Source: Isoetes taiwanensis
Lineage: Eukaryota; Streptophyta; Lycopodiopsida; Isoetales; Isoetaceae
DNA: 64,000 bases
Assembly (NCBI GenBank): GCA_021234155.1
Contig: JAJEKV010000010.1
Coordinates: 9,210,260 to 9,274,259 of the forward strand
Direction: 5' to 3'
Position 1 is the first letter of the stretch. Each line of letters begins with the position of its first letter. Below the pieces are notes generated by a model. That model ran no database searches and had not been told where the DNA came from. It saw nothing but the letters and a program-made list of their open reading frames with translations. The position numbers and the translations under genes are program-made. Shown here in pieces: positions 46,471 through 59,193 of this stretch.

Positions 46471-49400
46471 TTGCTTTCAAGCTGGGGGGCGAGCAGCGAG
46501 AAGAGCTAAGAGGCTAACTTTTGAAGACATCGAGGTCCCACCAATGTCTGGAACACATAAGGAGAGGAGACCGAAAAGGCGCACTCCAAGAGAGGGAAGC
46601 ATAACGACAAACACCTCAACCGACAAACGAGTAGAACAGACACCACCGCCTATCATCAATCTTCATCAAATGGGAAGAATATTGGTAACCAACGGCATCA
46701 AGAATTTTTCTAGATGTCAACCTCCCGGCTACCACGTCTACGAGGTCACATCAGAAAGAGGATCTCGATGCCTTCACCGACTCGACGCACATGAGTTTCA
46801 AATGGAAGAACGCAAGGCAGCAAAATATAGGTGCAGGAAGACGTTATACATAATCTTCCGTCGAGGAGAGAACTCATGGTGACACAGGAGCGTATAGAAA
46901 CCGGAGGGAAGACCACCACGACCTTGCAGCCCAACAGCTCAAGCGAACGTCATGCAACGTCAACAAAAGGAGCAACCAAGCTAAGCAACAACAAAGCACC
47001 TAAGGCTAATCAGGACGAGCTTCCAGCTCCCTTGCACCAGTAGAAGAACTTTCATCGGTTCCAAAAAAGTAGGAGACCATGAGGGGGAGGAGACGCATAT
47101 CAGGGAAGGAACATCTCCAACTTGAAGGCCTATATCAGCACTAGGGGCAAGATCAAGGAGGAGAATATTCTGCTCAAACAGGAATTCCGGACCCAGGAAC
47201 ACCTAGAAACCAAAGGAAGGACGGCTTTACTACGTCAGCCAAGGAGTGCGAGACTCGAATGGTGAGGACCCAAAGGATCGGAGGAGACGACCCTAGCCAG
47301 CAGGTAAAAATCACGCAAAGGCGGCCGAGGAAGAGCCATGGTAGGGGCAATGGAGATGACCACACTTCCGTGCACGCAGGGAGAGCCACTTCGAATAAAG
47401 CAAAGCCCAAAGCAACAGAGTCGCGACTCAAATTCAACCCGCTGGGAATGGCAATGCCCCCTCACCGAGCCACGATCTCGAGCTTCAAGACATTCAAGAA
47501 TGCCCGAATGCAACAGCCAGGGGACGGAGCGGTTACCGCGATTCCTCGCGACGAACATACACAATAAGGAGGAGCATCTTTTTCAAGGGATCACATTGAC
47601 GAACACTCTTCGCAAACTTGAGGTGATCAGCTCGATCGTACATGAAGCTCAACAAAAGTAGCAGCATCTCAAGGAATCCCGAGTCAACCGTAACGAAAGA
47701 AGATGCAAAGAAAAACCAAGGATCAAACGCGATCGAGGAGGGGAAACCCTAAAGGAGTATAAATAATTAGGTAGATCTTCGTGAAGTTGTTTTGCAAAAG
47801 TGGATGAATTAAAATCCCAATGTAAATGCGTTATATGTCTATTGTATATCTCGGTCCTCACATATATAGTGGAGAAACATGAGTTTAGAGTCATGTTTTA
47901 CTGATTTAGCTTAGATCGTGAAGTTCCTTCACTTCACTACCAAAGGAGGAAGCAAGGAGGCACAACTATAGCCCAAGACCAAAATGGAAGAGCAAGTATG
48001 AGGGAGAACGACCCGGAGGCCAAGCAAACCTTCGACTCCAAACACTTCGAAGTGCCCTCAAGTAGAAGACCGCCGTCCACCCAATGTCGAATAAGAGACA
48101 ACATCGGTCATGTCAAGATCATCATCACTGCACCAGACATCGTCAGGACGCAACACTACATCGTGTGACAGCAGCAACACTTGACGAACTTATGACACGA
48201 GTGGCCTCAACAATAGAAGGAGGAACGACCCGACATCAACGAGCCAACTAAGAAGGCAACATCTCGACGACCATAATTCCAACTTGTGGTAATATATAGG
48301 GTGATGCGCTATGACACGTGTATTAGATGGAGATGCACTTACGAAAGGCACCAATGCGAGGAGATATGCCTCCAACAACTAGGGTGATGGCTTCATGGTA
48401 CTCCTACCAGTAACTAGAAGAGAAGAAGCCGATCATATCTCCAGCATGTGGCACATCAAATGCCCAAGGTAGAAGCATTCGACACCTTAATGACAAGGAT
48501 AGCAACTGAAGCACCTTCGGCAAAAAGAGAGTTCAAGATAATAGCCAGGCTATTCAACAACAAGAGTATATCTAAGGCAAGTACTTCAACTCAAGGGTCA
48601 AGCCGCGCGGATATAAGGATCCATCATCCCGACAAAATGGCCAGCAGGGAGGAGAGCCATGATGCTTTACTTGTCAGAGAGATCGACATGCATAGAAGGA
48701 CAAAGGTCAGGAGCTGAAAGCTGGAGAAGTGCTAGCAACCGACTTCTTCCACGAGCTCCCTAGAGGCAAATGAGGACCAAAACCGACGAAAGCACAATCA
48801 AAGCCACCGAAGGTACCTCAAGTCAAGAAGACGGCATAGCACCAGGGCAACGTGACAACGTCCAAGCCATGTGATCGAGGGGATCAAACAAGGAAGTTTG
48901 GAAGCTCGATGGAGAAACAACTAGGTGAGGCGAGGCGAGCCGATGACTTGCATGCAACTTGGTGAACCCAAGGATGAATGATTCAAAGAACAACTCCAGA
49001 AGAGTATTGCCAAAGGAATCGCGCACAGCCTCGAGAGACGCCTCCAAATAGCTTCAAGTATCATGAAGGGGAGAACAACTACTGCCCGAGAACAGGATTA
49101 GGAAGCAGACTGAAATGTCGAAGCATCAACGACCAGCACACTTTTAGTTAGAATGTGATGCAAAGCGGTTGTGCCATAGCCGACAAACATCGGAGGGCCC
49201 AAGTATATCAACAAGTTACCCCGGAGTATGAGCTGACGTACAAATAGGAGGATATAGATCATCAACACCATTGCACGGGAGGAACACCGATGACATTGCT
49301 GAGGAGTAGGTGTGCAACTCGAAGGGAGGCACAAGGGAGACCTAATAGCTCTAGTATTAATTGTAATTATGTAAGCTATATGTTTTGCATGTATAGTTCC

Positions 49401-50250
49401 CTTGTTATTTCTTCCCTCCCATAGCGTAACAGATCAAAGGAAGAGATGTCATGCAAGTTGCAGGGGTGAAGCAATCAACATCGTCAACACTCTTCGGGCA
49501 ACACGATAACGACAAGAGGACTCGACGTATGAGACATCGATGGAGTCGAAGAAACAATATCGGATACAGAGTCATCCTTTAGCTGCCAAGACAAAGAGTT
49601 CAAGATGAAAGATCTCTTTCAACGGCGCCACTTTCAGGCATTTGAAAAGCGGCATGCAAGATTCAAGTGATCAACTACACCATCAAGCCACTAGCAGTCA
49701 ACCTCTACTTCAAAGAGCATCCACCGTCAAGGAGACTGAAGTATCGAGCGACTCGGAAGAACGTTACCTTGCTCCTTCAAGCAGGCAACAAGTGGATGAG
49801 CTTCTAGCAAGCTCAAGGATCTAAGGCCACGGGGCCTAGTAGGTTAAATGTATGGATGGTAACATCCATATTGGGATTAGAAGGCATTTCCAGATATTCT
49901 CGCTGAAAGGATTGCCCCAATATTGAGCTAAGCGTCAAGATTGGGAAGGAAATGCATAGGAGTAACTATAATTATACACGATTGTTAACAGACATCCAAT
50001 GTATTGAAACCACTTGGTGAGATTGATCTCCTCACTAAGAAGGAATCATTACTAGGATAATTGTTGACCATGTATAAATCTAGTACCTCCAAAAGAATAA
50101 TCCAACCGAAAGAAAAGAAGTAATCTAACAAGTCCGGCCAACTTGTTACGATGACATCAATTCGATTGGTAGGAATATTCCAAGAGTTTAAATAACTAAG
50201 AAAGGGGGAATCTCTAGAATAATAAAATAATAGTACATGCAAGGTACATC
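46471..50250 (+). mobile_element. Degenerate LTR-element internal sequence related to family A
   Basis: The end of this block (49,860-50,240) matches 25,740-26,110 of element A2. Plus-strand frames are short and basic or Gln/Ser/Thr-rich (46,544-46,882, starting MSGTHKERRPKRR; 47,259-47,567; 48,448-48,717). They could be gag-like or leader sequence, but no zinc knuckle or pol motif is visible. Reading frames change often. Confidence 0.4.
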
Positions 50251-51340
50251 TAAAATAAGAATTATAGTAATCAAATAGTCTTTTGAGACAAAAGGAATTG
50301 TCGTCATGACAAAACCTTGTGGTTTAGAATCGTTCTAACTAAGTAGATAACCCATAACTATATTGAAATAAATGATAACATAATATGTGCATCCATCTTA
50401 GATGGTTATATATGTTAGCTAAGGCTAGTAACTTAATGCGCTAAGTAAGAAGCGTATAACCTCTTAAGGGGAGAGAATAGATATGACGTTGTGTGCAATG
50501 TCATTGAAGGGGTGAAGGACCATTTTCTTTTCGAAGAAAGTGGGAGGGCTCAATCTTATGATTGAACGTACTTGCACTGAATTGACTGACCCGTAGAATA
50601 GAGTTCACTCCGGCAATGGCCGAAGCGAATAGAGCGTAAGATAGATAGAAAGATAGCTCAGGAGGCCTTCAACGTGCGAGACCGACATGATAGATAACTA
50701 CACCAACGAAGTGGAGAAAAACCATGGGAGCAATGCAACGACCAAGTCATCTCCAAAATTACTCGACGCCGGCTCAATGAGTGGATGCGTTCTAGCCTTA
50801 GGTAAGGTATGCGCATGTATTATAAGCTTTAATGTGTCGTATTGATAAGTTAAATATAGATCCCAATAACTGCATAGAAATTGTTGCATGTATATGTATC
50901 ATAGGGAAATAAGTTAAATAACAACGATAATGTGAGGTAGCATGTTAATTAATCCTTCGCAAGGACGCAATTCCTTCCAATGATAGCTATATAACCTCGG
51001 GTCCTTATAAATGTAAATAGAAAATAGAATTCAGATATACTTAAGTGCATCTTAGGGATATACTTCCAAGGGTAAGGAAGAGAATAAGAAGCACATCTAA
51101 TTCTTGTGTATGATAATTAAAACCTTGTCTATGATACAATAGGTCTAAATCAGAGTTATTGTTTAAATAATCGCGATCTAAAAGTCATTAAATATTGCAA
51201 AGCTTAGAGTAAATAAAATTGTACTATCGGAAGTAATATATCCGATACTATGATAATATTAATTCATAAATATTACCTTAGGGTAATTATGTTAATCACA
51301 TGCATTAAAGGAGCCAGCAAAAAAATCGGCTCAGGCATGT
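50251..51340. other. AT-rich stretch, nothing recognised
   Basis: No gene or repeat supported. The single minus-strand frame at 50,698-50,889 has no family signal. Confidence 0.5.
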
Positions 51341-52508
51341 CAATTTGTGTAGATTAATTCTATGTGTAGTTAAGATTAATCTGCGCATGCAACCTATGCT
51401 AGGTATGGGTTGCATGCGTTGTTACCGATGATGAGACCACTACGGTGATCTCTAGGGCGTGGTGTAATGTCAATGTAGGCATGACCGCGTTTCCGCTTGG
51501 ATGAGTGGAAGGTAGATTAGAAAGTCTACTGCTCCACCCCGGAGTAGACAACCTCGAGAAAAGGAGGTCATTAAGGAATGCATTGATAGGAAAGGCACCT
51601 TTAGCCCCATATATGCTTTGATAGGAGGAATCTATCCTTCCGCCCCCACGGAAGGATATCCTCCACGCCAGGCAACTAGAGGTGTAGGCATGAGCGACAT
51701 ATAGGCATATAGGCCGCTCCACCGGCCATAATGGAAGACCCACCCTCTTCCCTCTGTAGGAGATTAGCCATGCATCCATGTAGATAGGTGGGGTGGTCAC
51801 CATATAACCAAAATTTTTGTAATAATTAATAATAGGTAGTGTCGACCTGCAGGCCTAGAGCGCTCCGGAGGGCAAGGAGGTCGAAGATGAAAGGCTTGCA
51901 ACACAAAATTTTGTATAATGTGTTGCAAGGGATGAAGAGTACCTTAGAAGTGTAAATTTTGTATGAAATTGATAAACTTTGATTAACTTAAATGTTGTAT
52001 TAAGTAAAGTTAATAATTACCTTGCGTGGATTAAGTTATGAAGTGATAAGTAATTGGATAATGAAATAGTACAGTAATGTCTTAAACATTACCTTAGAGT
52101 TATTCTAATAAGTAAGATAGTAAGTAGGCAATTATAGATATTGTAAAATTAATGCAGGATTTTAAGGTGCGAAGACTTGCAACACAAACTTTGTTGGAAT
52201 GTGTTGCAAGGAATGAAGAGTATCTTAAATAATAATTGTATATGAAAATGTTAAATTGTGATAAACTAAATGTTGTGATAATGGAGACTAATAAGTACCT
52301 TGTTTTAATAGAAGTTACGAATTGACAAGTTAGTTGATAATGTAATGGCGCAATAATGTTCTAAAAGTATTACCTTAAGGTAATCTTCATAAATATGTAA
52401 GTATTATAGTAGTATATCGTATGCATCAGGTTGATTGCAGGTTAGGAAGATTCCAAGGTGGGGAGAACCAATCTTTGCGGGACAAAGATCATTTCAAGGT
52501 GGGGAGAA
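51341..52508 (+). mobile_element. Family B 3' internal region and polypurine tract (plus strand)
   Basis: Inverted match to 29,847-30,750 of the minus-strand B element. A block with tgttgcaagg-aatgaagagta occurs twice (about 51,920 and 52,200), so this stretch contains an internal duplication relative to the other copy. It ends in two purine tracts (aaggtggggagaa at 52,456-52,468 and again at 52,496-52,508) directly before the LTR. No pol domain remains upstream, so the element has lost its coding part. Confidence 0.7.
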
Positions 52509-54174
52509 TGTGACGTTCGGCCGACGATATACCGGTCCCGCGATCTTGTACTGCCGCCGCCACGCGGCATACCGCCATTCACCGACGACGGTACGGACGA
52601 CGTGTAGCCAAGTGGGTAGCCCTTAGGGGGCAACTTGCTAAGAATGTGCATTAGTATTAATGTGCACATTTTCCAATGTACACATTAATGTGGGCACACA
52701 TTTCCATGTGGCCACTTGATGCCAAGTGGGCCATACCAAAGTGCAATTAATGTGCACATTTTCCAATGTACACATTAATGTGGGCACACATTTCCATGTG
52801 GGCACATTTTGCCACCTAGCCATTAAAGGCAAGTGGGCCCATTCCCAATTATCCCACATGCCAAAAAGGGGATAATTGGAAACCCTAGCCACCCCCTTGT
52901 CTATTTAAGTAGGAGAACCCTAACTTGCCCATTTTCGTTTTAGGGTTTTAGAGCTCTGTTTTGGCTGCCTCAAGAGCCAAAACCGCCTCCCGACTTCTGC
53001 CCCGAGAGAACTGCATCATTAGTTTCCCTTGATTCGAGCATTTCAAACAGGATGGTCGAAGTTCAAAGGCAGGAGAAGCAAGCCAAGGATTAGGTATTTA
53101 GTCAATTTAATAGCTTAAACCATCTTCTAGTCATTGAATCGGTAGGGTTTAGCCTATTAAATTGCCCATAGCACCCTCAGGATCTCTAGATAGCGAGACT
53201 CTAACTAAAGAACCTAACTCTATGATATAGATTAGATCTTGTTCTTTAGTTCTTCTGTGATGTATATGGATGATGTATCTCTATGAACTCCTTGTATTGG
53301 GAAGGGGGGTAGAGACCTAAAGCTTTGTAGTGATGCTCCTAGAGTAGCCTCTTTAGCACACTTGTAGATTTGGCCCCGCACAAGAGCCACACCGGATGTG
53401 GGTGAAGGGGCCAGACTGGCTGAGAAGGAGGTTCATGTCCTGACTCTTGAACGATCCCTCTGGTGTGTAAAGCCTACCGGGGATCATTGTGACTAGGTCC
53501 AATGGCTTGCCACCGCGTGTGGGCAAGGCATGGGCTCGACACCCGTCGAAGTGGTGTTCACTTTCCCGGTGGGTTCACCGAATGGGCGCGGGGCCCTCTA
53601 GTCACCTTGAGTCGGCATGTAGATCTCGGAGGGGAGTGATCCCTACCCGCCCCATCGAACCGGGAGGATGAGCCCGAGTAGCCCTTTTGGCTATGCATCC
53701 GGCGGGCCTCTGATCAGTCCCGACACTTTTCGCACCACTCGCAAAGTGTGCACGGGAGGGGCGGATGGAGTGGACAACCTTAAGCCATGTTCATATGCCA
53801 GCCCAAATCCATTGCCATGAATTGCCCCGCAATGAACTCGGGACCCAAGCCGTTAGTCATCCCTTTGAGTCTGAGCTTTGGGTAGGATTCCCTATGTGAT
53901 GTGCTGATCTTTGTCTATGCAGATATGTGGAGGACCATCCTTCGTGATGGTCATATGATGTTGATGTATGTGCTACTGACATGTATGTTTACGTATCCGG
54001 AGCTAGGTAGGCCCTGAGGGAGACGGGGTGCAATGACCCTTCCACTCTTCCCACTGGAACCCGTCACGGTTGCAGTGTCATGTGGAGGGCCCTGTATTAG
54101 CATGGAGCTGGTATGGGGGATGAACTCCTGTTTGTATACGGTGAGGGCACCGTATACGAGTAGGGGACGTCACA
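52509..54174 (+). repeat. 3' LTR, family B, plus strand (copy B4)
   Basis: TGTGACGTTCGG...GGGGACGTCACA forms an inverted terminal repeat; length 1,666. It follows directly on a polypurine tract. It is highly similar to copy B3, and both are followed by the same family A pol sequence. Confidence 0.9.
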
Positions 54175-56679
54175 GCACCTCCTAGATGACGGACATCTTT
54201 AAGAGTAAGACTCTTAAGTCCAAATCTAGGCCAGTAGTTAAGGCAAGGAGTAATTAGCAGCACCAATGGAACAAGCATCAGCCTTAAGCGAGGCAAAGTA
54301 GAGCATCGGCACCAACTCATGTACATTGGCAACTATGACCTCATAATAAGCATGCAATATTAAAGCTGGCTAAGGCAATAATTGATTATCATAAGCAAGA
54401 GATACTTATCCCAGCACCAAAGAGCAAATACCTTATAATTTAAGTTAAGGAAGTAATTCCAATCGTGCCTGTCAGTAAAGCAATTACTTAAGTACATCAT
54501 GAGGAATGAGGTCGTACATAAGCTACAAGTTGTCGACCCCGACTACAAGAGTAAGAAGGAAGATGCTACTTCGAAACAGTTGCCTCGGCCAATTTCTAAG
54601 TTAATCAAGAAGTCCCATGATATATCTCCAGGTGAAATTTGAGAGCTTTTGCTCTATAGAGGCATAGAGTCTGAAATCACTCTTGCACCGGAGGCAGAGC
54701 CGATCAGCAAGGCTCTTTATAGAATCAGCACTTCCGAGCTAGCAGAGCTCAAGAAGCAGTTGTAGGAGTTGATCAACTTGGGGATCCTTTCGGCCAAGAT
54801 GGAAGTCTAAAGATGTATATCAACCATGGGCAGCTCAACAAGCAATGACATAATGGATCAGCCCCAAGAAGCAGGATTCTTCTACAAAATCGACTTAAGC
54901 TCGGGCAATCAGCAAATAAGGATGAAGGGGGAAGATAATTATAAGACTCCTTCAGAACTTGGTATGGGCACTATCACTTCACAGTGATGCCCTTGAGTCT
55001 ATGGAATGCTCCACCAACTTGTATGCATTTGAGGACGACATCTTCGAAGAATTCCTTGGATGATTTCTTCATCAATTCTCTTGACGACATAAGTGATCTA
55101 CAAACAAATCAATGGAAGAGCATGCAGCCGTGGAGATGTTAAGACGCGTCGCCACTCATTGGCAAGCTTTTGAAGCAGCAATTTGCAATGCCATCTCCAC
55201 TTCGACAATTCGAATTGGCAAGAAGATAGAAAAAGCCATCTTCCCCAACATGGAGTTCAAGCACATGATGGGCTAGTCCTTACAAGAGTGCAAGAACGGA
55301 TTAAGAAAAGAGAAACCTTCAAATATTTTAAAAGGAAGGTAATCTTTAATATCAAAGAACAACTATACTCAAAGCATAAGGAGTAAGAAAATTTTCCGGA
55401 CACGATAATAGCCCTATTTCCGGCCATGCAAAATTTATAAAGGCCTACTTCAAGATTAGAAGTAGCTACGTCCGCCGTGTATGAAGAAGCGGATAATCGA
55501 CATAGCCAAGAATGTGTCGATGGAGCCCAAGACACAAAGGGCGAACAACTTCAATTCCAGGAGTTTTGGAACCTTGGGTGGTGCAGGGCCGCCAAGTGGG
55601 AAGTCTTCAAACATGGTTTTCATAGCGGGCCTTCCAAGGACAACAAGAAGCTTTGAAGCCTTAATGGTTGTGGTATATAGCTTATCAAAAGGGCACATAC
55701 TTGCCATGCCACACCATAGACACAGCCTTGGATCTAGCCGTGTGGTCTACATAAGAGTTCTTGTAGGCTGCATGGAAGGCACAGGTCGATCATCACCAAT
55801 AGAGATCCGGAGTTCTTTAGCGGCGTTTAGCAACACTTCTTCAACACGAGCTGCACCAACTTGTTGATGAGTTTTGCTTATCTTTGGCAAATCGCAAAAG
55901 GGACTGCACCAACACAATTTTGAAGAGCACGTTGAGAAACTATGATTGGAACAAGTAATCCAAATGGGCCGAGTATATCCACCTGGTCAATTACGTACAA
56001 TAATATGAAGCAAGAGTCATCGAAGATGTCTCCTCCATGATCGATTCATGATTATTAATGCTTGACCCTAGTTATGTGGCATAATCTAATGCCCTAGGTG
56101 GAAGTTTCTCAACAACAACGGCATATATCACGAGCTTTTGGTAGAAGTGTGAGAATATCTTCAACAGCATGGGCACATCTGAAGAGTCTAGCAGATAGAC
56201 ATAACACTCCTCGAGAGTTGTTTTGTTGTGACAGATAAAGTTGGCTCAAGTAAAGGTTAAGCAAGGGAAGCTTCGCATCGGCAATTGTAAGAAGCTCGCC
56301 CCTAGGTGGGTCGGTCCGTTCAAGATCTTGGAGAAGAGTGGGCTCTCAAGCTACAAGTTGGATCTCTTGGGCCACCTTAAGGTCTTCCATGTGAGTTTAT
56401 TGAAAAGGCACGATCCTAACCCTGAGAAGGTTTTGGATACTCCAACTTTGTTGGAAATGGTGAAGGATCAAGTTGAAATAGTGCCTGAATTCCTTCTTGA
56501 TAAGTCATTCAAGATGGTCTCAATTCCTCCAGCATTTGGTCAAGTGGAAGCAGTTGCCCGTGGAAGACGCGACATGGGTATTGAAGTAGGATTTGGAGAA
56601 GCAATACGCAGAGTTTATGAAGGAGTTTGATGAGCGAGTCGTCCCCGAACTGATCGGCCTTGACTTGCCGGGAGGTTAG
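54175..56679 (+). pseudogene. Family A pol, 3' part: RT, integrase and chromodomain
   Basis: In order: a protease-RT linker (54,175-54,640); reverse transcriptase with PISKALYRISTSELAEL, FFYKIDLSSGNQQIRMK (about 54,880-54,935) and a degenerate catalytic SLDDI (about 55,065-55,080); integrase core with IAGLPRTTRSFEALMVVVYS (about 55,625-55,680), SLSKGH and SIITNRD in changing frames to about 56,050; an intact integrase C-terminal frame from 56,241 with LAPRWVGPFKILEKSG and VFHVSLLKRHDPNP; and a chromodomain from 56,490 with VKWKQLPVEDATWVLK (56,539-56,586). The last part is one frame off the preceding frame and has an in-frame TAG at 56,587. The frame ends at the stop 56,677-56,679, shortly after GLDLPGG. 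The chromodomain makes family A a chromovirus. Confidence 0.85.
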
Positions 56680-57549
56680 CTTAGTATGTTTTCTTAGTTA
56701 GCCTTAAGTTACGCTCATGTATTCTAGTTAGTAGAGTGCATGTGCCAGAATCTTGGAACGTAATGGGCGATGATGGGATACGCTTTTAAAAGGCATTCTC
56801 TGGCCAACACGCACCAAGAGGTGCGCATGACCATTAGGGTCATGTGAGTGAGGAATGAGGCATGGTGGGCGATGATGAGACATCGATCGGATGCTCTCTA
56901 TGCACCGATCGCGGGAATGCACACCGGGCCGTAGGAGGTCATGGTGAAGGTTAAAGTGATCATGTCGATGATGGGATCGTGGAGACGTTCCCTAGCTTAA
57001 AACCCTTGGGGCATGATGCCTTTGGGGTATGCAGCGATCCGGGGATGCGTGTACAAGGTAGCACTTGATCATGGGCGATGATAGGATCATCTTAAATGGT
57101 CCTTAAGCTCAAATCCTTATGGGGCCATGATCGAGTGCAAGGTAGTAGGGTAACCTTGAGCTAGTAGTTCGGCTCAAGGAGGTAGGTAAGGGGTGGTCCC
57201 CAAAACCACAAATTTATTAATTAAACTAATGTAATGTGCTCCTTGTGCTGGCAAGTAAGAGGTGGGCATCGGGGAGGGGTGCATTCTGAGGGATAGGGGA
57301 GCCATAATTTAGATTATGAACCCTAATAACTCTTATAGTAATATTTCCTAATTATTATAAGAAGTAACTTGTTAAGGTTGTATAATTTTGTATAAGTACA
57401 AATATAGCCTAAATTTTGACAATTAACTTTTTAATAGGAAGTTGACCGTTTAAATTGAATTAAAGAGTATGTTATGTTGTTTTGCGGCATAAGGTAGGTT
57501 AGTCACCTTTAGCGCAATGCTTTGGACAAAGATTGTCCTAAGGGGAGAA
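56680..57549 (+). other. Family A 3' untranslated region and polypurine tract
   Basis: Non-coding. The motif (g)ggcgatgatgggat occurs about five times between 56,764 and 57,090, with variants, interspersed with gcatgatgcc-like words. The last bases (aaggggagaa, 57,540-57,549) form the polypurine tract before the LTR. Confidence 0.75.
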
Positions 57550-59193
57550 TGTGGACGCCTGAGGGAATATATGCTATGAATACATGATATTTACGGACCA
57601 TCACTATACAAGTCTATCTTCATAGCCTTGTATACCATAGATTGTGGCACTAGGGGCATGACTAAGTTATTCATATAACTTAGCCAACCTTAGGTTAAGA
57701 CCATTTTCCACGTGGGCCTTAACCTATTGGGCAACCGCCACACGAGACTCACCCGATTGGTGCCCGCGGGCATCTTAGGTGGACCTAACTTATATAGGTC
57801 GGAACCCTAACCCTAGGCCTCTTTCCAGCCCTAGCACCCAGAGACTCATCTACTCATTCAAACCCCGCTTCGAACATCGCTTCTTTGTGGCATAGACTGT
57901 GCAGCAGCCCCTCGCAGGTAGACTCCGCTCTTGGAGCAAGAGCAGCATCACGTGAGTCAAAGACCATGGAGGCACACCTGGATCGAGGGGAGAGCATCGT
58001 GGAGCAGGTATGTAGGGTAGTAGTTGTAATAGCTCATCCGAATTAGCATTCCGGATGTGCTAGTATCTTGTATCTAGAGTAGAGCCATCCTAGAACCAGA
58101 TTCAACATCTTGAACCCTAATCAATGAACCTAACCATTAGTTAGATTGTATGATTAGGTTAAGATGTTCTTTCTTATGATCATTCTTAGGATATGATGAT
58201 TATGTGATGTTGGTTGATCATGTTTGCTCCTCTTGTATTGGGAAGGGGGGGTAGAGACCTAGGGCCATATGTAGTATGCTCCTAGAGTAGATCCCTTAGT
58301 TCCTATTAGATGCGGCTTTGTGCATAGTAGCCCACCGTGCTATAGAGGCTATGATGTGACTCAAGACTACACAACGGGCTAGAGGCAATGCGGAGGGGAG
58401 GATCCCACGCCGAGTGGGGGCTACGGGGATCCCATAGTGGGCTAGGGCTTATGGTCGGTCACTTCGCAAGGGCCGAGCATGGGTCTCGACACTCCTCACA
58501 GGCGATGGTGTCGCCCTGCCTCCTCAAGAGCTGCAAGTGTCGGCTTTGGCTCTTGTTTTTGGGGGTTCACGGCACGAATCGTGTGTCACCCGCGATTCTC
58601 TAGCGCGCCCGGAACCTCTAGACCCCGGGAAGGGAGATGCAACCCTTCCCCTCATCATCGACCAGGGAGATGCAACCTGAGTAGTCCCGATGGGTGATAC
58701 CATGGGATTACGTGATCCTAAGGCTAGAGTCACGCCAGAGCTTGATTTAGCCCATCTGCAAAGTATGCACAGGAGGGGCGGATGGAGTGGTCAACCCTAG
58801 CCATTGTCTTATGCCAGCCCTCGCCATTGTTATGACTCGGTCTGCTCTATCTTGAGGCCTAGCCAGTCAGTCACCCTCCTTATGAGTCGGAGCCATGGGT
58901 AGGAGCTCTTATGTTTTATGGCATAGGATTATCTTCTTTGCAGTTGTGGATATGTGATGGACTACCCTTCGAGGTAGTATGTTGTATTGTTATTGCTAGT
59001 TCTGACGTTGTTTATGCTTCCGCTGTGATAGGAGCCCATAGGGGAAGGGCGCGCAAGACACCTTCGTGTCCCCTGCCCGCACTAGGATTCTCTCAGAGTG
59101 CGGGTTAGACGGAGGGCCCATGCGGTTGATGGACCGGATGGGGGATTTCCTGCCGAGTGTACGGCCGGGCCGATATATTTAGCGTGGAGGCGT
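57550..59193 (+). repeat. 3' LTR, family A (copy A3)
   Basis: Begins TGTGGACGCC directly after a polypurine tract and matches 20,322-21,949 and 1-576. The 3' edge is approximate: it reads agcgtggaggcgtcc where the other copies have agcgagggagtgtcaca. A TATA-like cttatatagg lies at about 57,788-57,797. It may pair with the LTR at 20,322 as one element stretched by nested insertions, but I see no matching target duplication. Confidence 0.85.

Noticed and set aside
47259-47661. Independent host gene (102- and 107-codon overlapping frames)
   Set aside because: Overlapping frames with low-complexity composition inside a degenerate retroelement block; no splice context and no recognised domain.
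20322-59193. A single family A element of 38.9 kb stretched by nested insertions, stated as fact
   Set aside because: LTR order and orientation fit, but the outer edges show no matching target duplication and the middle pol pieces are duplicated, so it is kept as a possibility only.
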